Of a stretch of 64,000 nucleotides of DNA, positions 59,402-64,000 are shown piece by piece. Below the pieces are notes generated by a model. It made no database searches and had not been told where the DNA came from. It was given only the letters and a program-made list of their open reading frames with translations. Location: positions 2,382,501-2,446,500 of the forward strand of contig NZ_JAGIOR010000001.1 of NCBI RefSeq assembly GCF_017876795.1, given 5' to 3'. Origin of the DNA: Rhizobium leguminosarum (GTDB taxonomy: Bacteria; Pseudomonadota; Alphaproteobacteria; Rhizobiales; Rhizobiaceae). Positions within the stretch are counted from its first letter, which is position 1. Every line of letters begins with the position of its first letter. A program made the position numbers and the translations under genes.

Positions 59402-59878
59402 ATGGCGAAGGTCGTTTCAAATCTTTGGTTCGCGGAGGAAGCCCGTGAAGCTGTCGAATTCTACGTGTCTGTTATTCCCGATTCCGGGATCGGCCGCACC
59501 ACCATATTGCCGGCGGAGACGCCGAGCGGGCCTCCCGGCAGCGTCGAGCTGATCGAGTTCACACTCGGCGATCAGGCCTTCCTGGCAATGAAGGCCGGCC
59601 CGCTCGATAGCTTCAACCATTCCTTCTCAATCGCGATTCTCCTGGAAGGCCAGGCCGAGATCGATCGGATATGGGAAGCATTCCTGACCAATGGCGGCAC
59701 GCCGGAGGCCTGCGGCTGGCTGAAGGACCGCTGGGGCCTGTCCTGGCAGATCGTGCCGCGCATGCTTTCCGAGATGATCGCTGACTACAACCGCGAGCGG
59801 GCCAGACGCGTGACCGAGGTGATGCTCGGCATGGTCAAGATCGATGTCGCCGCGCTGGAGAATGCATTCAACGGCTGA
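59402..59878 (+). CDS. VOC superfamily protein (PhnB / 3-demethylubiquinone methyltransferase-like fold)
   Basis: A 158-residue protein of the glyoxalase/VOC fold. It begins SNLWFAEEAREAVEFYVSVIP, has FTLGDQAFLAM and FNHSFSIAIL, and ends in GWLKDRWGLSWQIVP, the pattern of the PhnB-like subgroup. Members are small, often metal-independent and of unknown reaction. The ATG at 59402 has AAGGTG upstream; the open frame back to 59186 includes low-complexity sequence and is not used. Confidence 0.8.
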   Translation: MAKVVSNLWFAEEAREAVEFYVSVIPDSGIGRTTILPAETPSGPPGSVELIEFTLGDQAFLAMKAGPLDSFNHSFSIAILLEGQAEIDRIWEAFLTNGGTPEACGWLKDRWGLSWQIVPRMLSEMIADYNRERARRVTEVMLGMVKIDVAALENAFNG

Positions 59879-60285
59879 TCTGCCGCGGCGAGGGATCACC
59901 GCGACGATTGGCTCATGGCCAGGATGCGCCCTTTTCCATTATATCAGGAGCGGGTCGGCACGTGCCGGCCAGCATCGACTCTGCGCAGATTTGGCTGCCA
60001 ATCGTCGATTTTTCCAGAGTTCGAATCACGGGCGACATTGCACACCCTTTTCATCTTTCTGTCACGTCGCGAAATGTGCTGATACCGCAAGGGTGCTTTT
60101 TTCAACTATAATAAGAAACAGTTTCGTAGAGTGAAAATAACCGGTGCATGCACGTTTTTGTGCGTTGCAAGAAACAGCCGGTGAGCGTCGAATATACCTA
60201 CGAAATTATTGATTCTTAGGAACGTCGTAGCCATCTCGATGGTTATACGACTTTGAGCCTGCGGCATAACCTTAATGGAGGGCCC
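59879..60285 (+). other. 407-base promoter region of the prkA operon
   Basis: No gene. AT-rich between 60080 and 60230. It holds an imperfect inverted repeat around GTGCATGCAC-GTTTTT-GTGCGTTGCA (60143-60168) and a candidate EcfG-type promoter (60219-60244). Confidence 0.55.
60219..60244 (+). promoter_or_regulatory. candidate EcfG/RpoE2-type stress promoter of prkA
   Basis: GGAAC (60219-60223) is followed after 19 bases by TT (60243-60244, in GGTT), matching the GGAAC-N18/19-TT pattern known for the general stress sigma factor of rhizobia. It lies about 40 bases before the prkA start. The -10 has GGTT rather than CGTT. Confidence 0.5.
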
Positions 60286-62229
60286 ATGCTGAACGAATCC
60301 GTATTCGATGCGTTTACGCGCAGTTACGAAGCGCGCCGTGAAACCGATATGTCGGTGGCCGAGTATCTCGATCTCTGCAAAAAGGACCCGATCGCCTATG
60401 CCAATGCGACGGAGCGCCTGCTCTCCGCGATAGGCGAGCCGCAAATGGTCGACACCGCCAAGGATACGCGGCTTGGCCGGATCTTCATGAACAGAACCAT
60501 CCGGATCTATCCCGCCTTTGCTGGCTTCCATGGCATGGAAGAGACGATCGAACGCATCGTTTCCTTCTTCCGGCACGCGGCGCAGGGGCTTGAGGAGCGC
60601 AAGCAGATTCTCTATCTGCTCGGCCCGGTCGGCGGCGGTAAGTCCTCCCTCGCGGAGCGCTTGAAGCTGCTGATGGAGGTTCATCCGATTTACGTGCTGA
60701 AGGCGGGCGACGAGATCAGCCCCGTTTTCGAAAGCCCGCTCAACCTCTTCGATCCGGAGACGATGGGGGCGCTGCTCCAGGAGCAATACGGCATTCCGCT
60801 GCGGCGCCTGAACGGGCTGATGAGCCCGTGGTGCCTGAAGCGGCTCGACGACTTCGGCGGCGATATTTCCCGCTTCCGTGTCGTCAGAGTTCAGCCTTCG
60901 CGGTTGCGCCAGATCGCCATCGCCAAGACCGAGCCCGGAGACGAGAACAATCAGGATATCTCATCGCTGGTCGGCAAGGTCGACATTCGCAAGCTGGAGA
61001 CCTACTCGCAGAACGATCCCGATGCCTACAGCTATTCCGGCGGGCTCAACCGCGCCAATCAGGGCGTGCTTGAATTCGTCGAGATGTTCAAGGCGCCGAT
61101 CAAGATGCTGCATCCGCTGCTGACCGCGACCCAGGAGGGGAACTATATCGGTTCCGAGAATATTGGCGCCATACCCTTTTCGGGCATCGTCCTTGCGCAT
61201 TCGAACGAAGCCGAATGGCAGACCTTCAAAGCCAACAAGAACAACGAGGCCTTCATCGACCGCATCTGCGTGATCAAGGTGCCTTATTGCCTCAGGGTGA
61301 TGGAAGAGCAGAAGATCTACGAGAAGCTGATCGAGGGATCGGAACTGGCGGATACGCCATGCGCTCCGGCAACGCTCGAAATGCTGGCCCGTTTTTCCGT
61401 GCTCTCACGCCTGCGCAAGCACGAGAACTCGACGTTCTTCTCGAAGATGCGCACCTATGACGGCGAGAGCCTGAAAGAAACCGACCCGCGCGCCCGCAGC
61501 GTTCAGGAATACCGGGATGCTGCCGGGATCGATGAGGGCATGGACGGCATATCGACCCGCTTCGCGTTCAAGGTGCTTGCCTCCACATTCAATCACGACA
61601 CCACGGATATCGGCGCCGATCCTGTCCATCTGATGTATGTGCTGGAACAGGCGATCCGCCGCGAGCAGTTTTCCGACGATGTCGAGAAGCGCTATCTGGA
61701 ATTCATCAAGGCCGATCTTGCGCCACGCTATGCAGAGTTCATTGGCAATGAGATTCAGAAGGCCTATCTTGAATCCTACGCGGACTACGGACAGAACCTG
61801 TTTGACCGCTACGTCGATTATGCCGATGCCTGGATCGAAGACGTAGACTTCAAGGATCCCGATACTGGCCAGCTTCTCGACCGCGAGCTCCTCAATCAGG
61901 AATTGACGAAAATCGAAAAGCCGGCAGGCATTGCCAATCCAAAGGATTTCCGCAACGAAATCGTCAAGTTCTCGTTGAGGTCGCGGGCAGCCAACGGCGG
62001 AAAAAATCCGTCATGGACAAGCTACGAGAAGATCCGGGAAGTGATCGAGAAGCGTATGTTCTCGCAGGTAGAGGATCTTTTGCCGGTCATTTCCTTCGGA
62101 TCGAAAAAGGATTCGGAAACAGAAAAGAAGCATAGCGAATTCGTCTCGCGCATGGCCGCGCGGGGTTACACGGAGAGGCAGGTTCGGCGCCTCGTCGAAT
62201 GGTACATGCGCGTCAAACAGGCAAGTTAA
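60286..62229 (+). CDS. prkA: PrkA family serine protein kinase / AAA+ protein
   Basis: A 647-residue protein with an AAA+ domain (Walker A GPVGGGKSS with K119) and a C-terminal PrkA domain. PrkA homologues (YeaG in E. coli) act in stationary phase and nitrogen starvation; kinase and protease activity have both been reported. TGGAGGG directly precedes the ATG at 60286. It heads the conserved prkA-yeaH-spoVR operon; yeaH starts 12 bases later. Confidence 0.92.
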   Translation: MLNESVFDAFTRSYEARRETDMSVAEYLDLCKKDPIAYANATERLLSAIGEPQMVDTAKDTRLGRIFMNRTIRIYPAFAGFHGMEETIERIVSFFRHAAQGLEERKQILYLLGPVGGGKSSLAERLKLLMEVHPIYVLKAGDEISPVFESPLNLFDPETMGALLQEQYGIPLRRLNGLMSPWCLKRLDDFGGDISRFRVVRVQPSRLRQIAIAKTEPGDENNQDISSLVGKVDIRKLETYSQNDPDAYSYSGGLNRANQGVLEFVEMFKAPIKMLHPLLTATQEGNYIGSENIGAIPFSGIVLAHSNEAEWQTFKANKNNEAFIDRICVIKVPYCLRVMEEQKIYEKLIEGSELADTPCAPATLEMLARFSVLSRLRKHENSTFFSKMRTYDGESLKETDPRARSVQEYRDAAGIDEGMDGISTRFAFKVLASTFNHDTTDIGADPVHLMYVLEQAIRREQFSDDVEKRYLEFIKADLAPRYAEFIGNEIQKAYLESYADYGQNLFDRYVDYADAWIEDVDFKDPDTGQLLDRELLNQELTKIEKPAGIANPKDFRNEIVKFSLRSRAANGGKNPSWTSYEKIREVIEKRMFSQVEDLLPVISFGSKKDSETEKKHSEFVSRMAARGYTERQVRRLVEWYMRVKQAS

Positions 62230-62241
62230 TGCGGAGCCAAT

Positions 62242-63516
62242 ATGCACATTGTCGACCGTCGGCTAAATCCGCGCGGTAAAAGTCTCGAAAATCGGCAACG
62301 GTTTCTTCGGCGCATGAAAGGTGCCGTGCAGCAGGCGGTAAAGCGTTCTCTGCAAAACCGAAACATTCGCGATGTGCTCGACGGCGGTGAGATCAGCCTG
62401 CCGATCGACGGAATGGCCGAACCGAGCCTTCGGAGGGGCGACGGCGGCACCGCCGATCACATCCTGCCGGGAAACAGAGCCTTCGTCGAAGGCGACATCA
62501 TTCCGCGGCCGCCGGGCGGGAGGGGCGGAAAACCAAAAGATGCGGGCGAAGGCGATGGTGAGGACGGTTTCCGTTTCGTGCTGACCCGGGAGGAATTTCT
62601 CGATGTATTTCTTGATGACCTGGAATTGCCCGACCTTGCCAAACGGCGCCTAGCCGAAACCGAAGAGGAAACGCCGGTGCGGGCCGGCTATTCCGTCTCC
62701 GGATCGCCGTCCAATATTGCCGTCGGTCGTACGACGAGGCTTGCGATGATGCGCCGCGTCGCTCTTCACCGTCCGCGTCGCGAAGAGATCGAAGCCCTAC
62801 AGCGACAGATCGAGGAATGCGAGGACGACGAGAGCCGACTGGCGCTTGAGGCAAAACTCAAATCCCTGACGGAAAAAAGCCGGCGCATTCCCTATATCGA
62901 TCCGCTCGACGTGCGATATCGCCGTTTCGAGAACGAGCCGAAGCCTGTGGCCAAAGCCGTGATGTTCTGCCTTATGGACGTTTCCGGCTCCATGTCGGAA
63001 CACATGAAGGACCTTGCGAAGCGGTTCTACCTGCTGCTCTATCTTTTCCTGTCGAAGCGCTACAAGAAAGTGGAGATCGTCTTCATCCGCCATACCGACA
63101 AGGCCGAGGAAGTCGATGAGGAAACCTTCTTCTACGGTCCGGCGACCGGCGGCACGCTGGTATCCAGCGCGCTTGCAGCCATGCGGCGGATCATTGCGGC
63201 GCGTTTCGATCCGGCAGAGTGGAACATCTATGGCGCCCAGGCCTCGGACGGCGACAATGCCCATTCGGACGGAAACCTCAGCGGACAGCTGCTGCGCGAG
63301 ATTTTGCCGCTGTGCCAGTACTTTGCCTATATCGAGGTCGGCGAAGAAGGAGGCGACTCCTCGATATCCCGTTCACCGCTTTGGATGCTCTATGACGGGA
63401 TCCGTTCAGAGCTGCTGCCGCTTTCGATGCGCAAGGTCTGCCGGCGAGGCGAAATATTCCCTGTTTTCCACGAGCTCTTCCAGAAGCGTGATGCACAGTC
63501 GAGGGTGACGCCATGA
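62242..63516 (+). CDS. DUF444 / YeaH family VWA-like protein
   Basis: A 424-residue protein with an N-terminal VDRRLNPRGKSLENRQRF motif, a Gly-rich stretch at about residues 85-112, and a C-terminal von Willebrand A-like domain with the MIDAS pattern CLMDVSGSMSE. The family always accompanies prkA and spoVR and is thought to act with them; no reaction is known. The stop overlaps the spoVR start by four bases (ATGA). Confidence 0.9.
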   Translation: MHIVDRRLNPRGKSLENRQRFLRRMKGAVQQAVKRSLQNRNIRDVLDGGEISLPIDGMAEPSLRRGDGGTADHILPGNRAFVEGDIIPRPPGGRGGKPKDAGEGDGEDGFRFVLTREEFLDVFLDDLELPDLAKRRLAETEEETPVRAGYSVSGSPSNIAVGRTTRLAMMRRVALHRPRREEIEALQRQIEECEDDESRLALEAKLKSLTEKSRRIPYIDPLDVRYRRFENEPKPVAKAVMFCLMDVSGSMSEHMKDLAKRFYLLLYLFLSKRYKKVEIVFIRHTDKAEEVDEETFFYGPATGGTLVSSALAAMRRIIAARFDPAEWNIYGAQASDGDNAHSDGNLSGQLLREILPLCQYFAYIEVGEEGGDSSISRSPLWMLYDGIRSELLPLSMRKVCRRGEIFPVFHELFQKRDAQSRVTP

Positions 63517-64000
63517 CCATGACGATGAGGCCAAGGGAGCGGCTGTTGTTCGAGGGCGCGGACTGGGATTTTTCAACGCTCCAGCGTATCCACGACGCCT
63601 GCGAGGAGATCGCGCTCGGCGAACTCGGCCTCGACGTCTATCCCAACCAGATCGAAGTCATCACCTCTGAACAGATGCTCGATGCCTATTCCTCGACAGG
63701 CATGCCGCTCTTTTATCGCCATTGGTCCTTCGGCAAGCACTTCGCGCATCACGAAGCCTTCTACCGCCGTGGCATGCGCGACCTCGCCTATGAGATCGTC
63801 ATCAACAGTTCTCCCTGCATTTCTTACCTGATGGAGGAGAACACGGCGACGATGCAGACGCTCGTCACGGCGCACGCGGCCTTCGGTCACAACCACTTCT
63901 TCAAGAACAATTACCTCTTCAAACTCTGGACCGATGCGGAAGGCATCCTCGATTACCTCGATTTCGCCAAGGGCTATATCACCCGCTGCGAAGAGCGTTA
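63513..64000 (+). CDS. SpoVR/YcgB family protein, 3' end outside window
   Basis: The first 162 codons of a SpoVR family protein: LFEGADWDFSTLQRIHDACEEIA, YPNQIEVITSEQMLDAYSS, MPLFYRHWSFGKHF and the histidine-rich AHAAFGHNHFFKNNYLF are all characteristic. GAGGGTG precedes the ATG at 63513, which overlaps the yeaH-type stop. The name comes from Bacillus cortex formation; in non-sporulating bacteria the role is unknown. Confidence 0.9.
   Translation, partial: MTMTMRPRERLLFEGADWDFSTLQRIHDACEEIALGELGLDVYPNQIEVITSEQMLDAYSSTGMPLFYRHWSFGKHFAHHEAFYRRGMRDLAYEIVINSSPCISYLMEENTATMQTLVTAHAAFGHNHFFKNNYLFKLWTDAEGILDYLDFAKGYITRCEER

Overview
The window looks like a chromosomal segment of a Rhizobium species of the R. 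etli / R. leguminosarum type. The evidence is high GC with strong GC bias at third codon positions, an alphaproteobacterial division and cell wall (dcw) gene order, rhizobial-type intergenic palindromes, a betaine-lipid gene (btaA), an FtsZ with a long Pro/Gln-rich linker, and a PPi-type phosphofructokinase. No tRNA, rRNA operon, CRISPR array, phage gene or transposase was seen. The one clear structural RNA is RNase P RNA.

Layout. 1-8355: the 5' part of btaA (minus strand, cut by the window edge), a serine beta-lactamase-fold hydrolase, a lipoprotein lytic transglycosylase, a LysE-type exporter, pfp, a TerB/DnaJ protein overlapping an AmiD-like amidase, and a second small lytic transglycosylase. 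8356-11320: two tandem sarcosine-oxidase-like flavoproteins preceded by a helically phased palindromic repeat, then rnpB. 11528-25653: mraZ-rsmH-ftsL-ftsI-murE-murF-mraY-murD-ftsW-murG-murC-murB, all on the plus strand with overlaps or short gaps, behind a promoter covered by four exactly 10-bp-spaced MraZ boxes. 25657-28545: an intrusion holding an NAD-dependent epimerase/reductase, an MFS transporter and an internally deleted aquaporin. The cluster then resumes with ddl-ftsQ-ftsA-ftsZ, followed by lpxC, bamD, recN, a DUF6886-like gene and ligA. 40905-49987: mostly ordinary genes (GNAT, exonuclease, creA, cheW, SCO1, prmA, aminopeptidase P, azlCD) with three decayed or small items: an mcp pseudogene, a frameshifted DUF2164 gene and an unlisted 57-residue ORF. 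50030-54514: a patch of visibly lower GC with an acyltransferase, a Wzx-type flippase and a polysaccharide pyruvyl transferase. Its left edge abuts the 3' end of a truncated gene. 54515-64000: pncA, an EF-hand protein, a small membrane protein, uvrD, a VOC protein, and the prkA-yeaH-spoVR operon (the last gene cut by the window edge) with a candidate EcfG-type promoter.

How the genes work together. Most of the window serves the cell envelope. The mur genes, mraY and murG make lipid II, and ftsW/ftsI/ftsL/ftsQ/ftsA/ftsZ use it at the septum. LpxC commits carbon to lipid A, BamD helps insert outer-membrane proteins, and the lytic transglycosylases and amidase remodel or recycle murein. The polysaccharide patch would decorate and export a surface glycan but has no glycosyltransferase of its own.

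The window is largely housekeeping. I found no convincing new defence or biosynthetic system. The most unusual signals are the phased repeat ahead of the flavoprotein pair, the MraZ operator fused to the dcw promoter, the in-frame internally deleted aqpZ, the interruption of the dcw cluster, and the small ORF at 46232-46405. GC statements are by eye, and no database search was possible.
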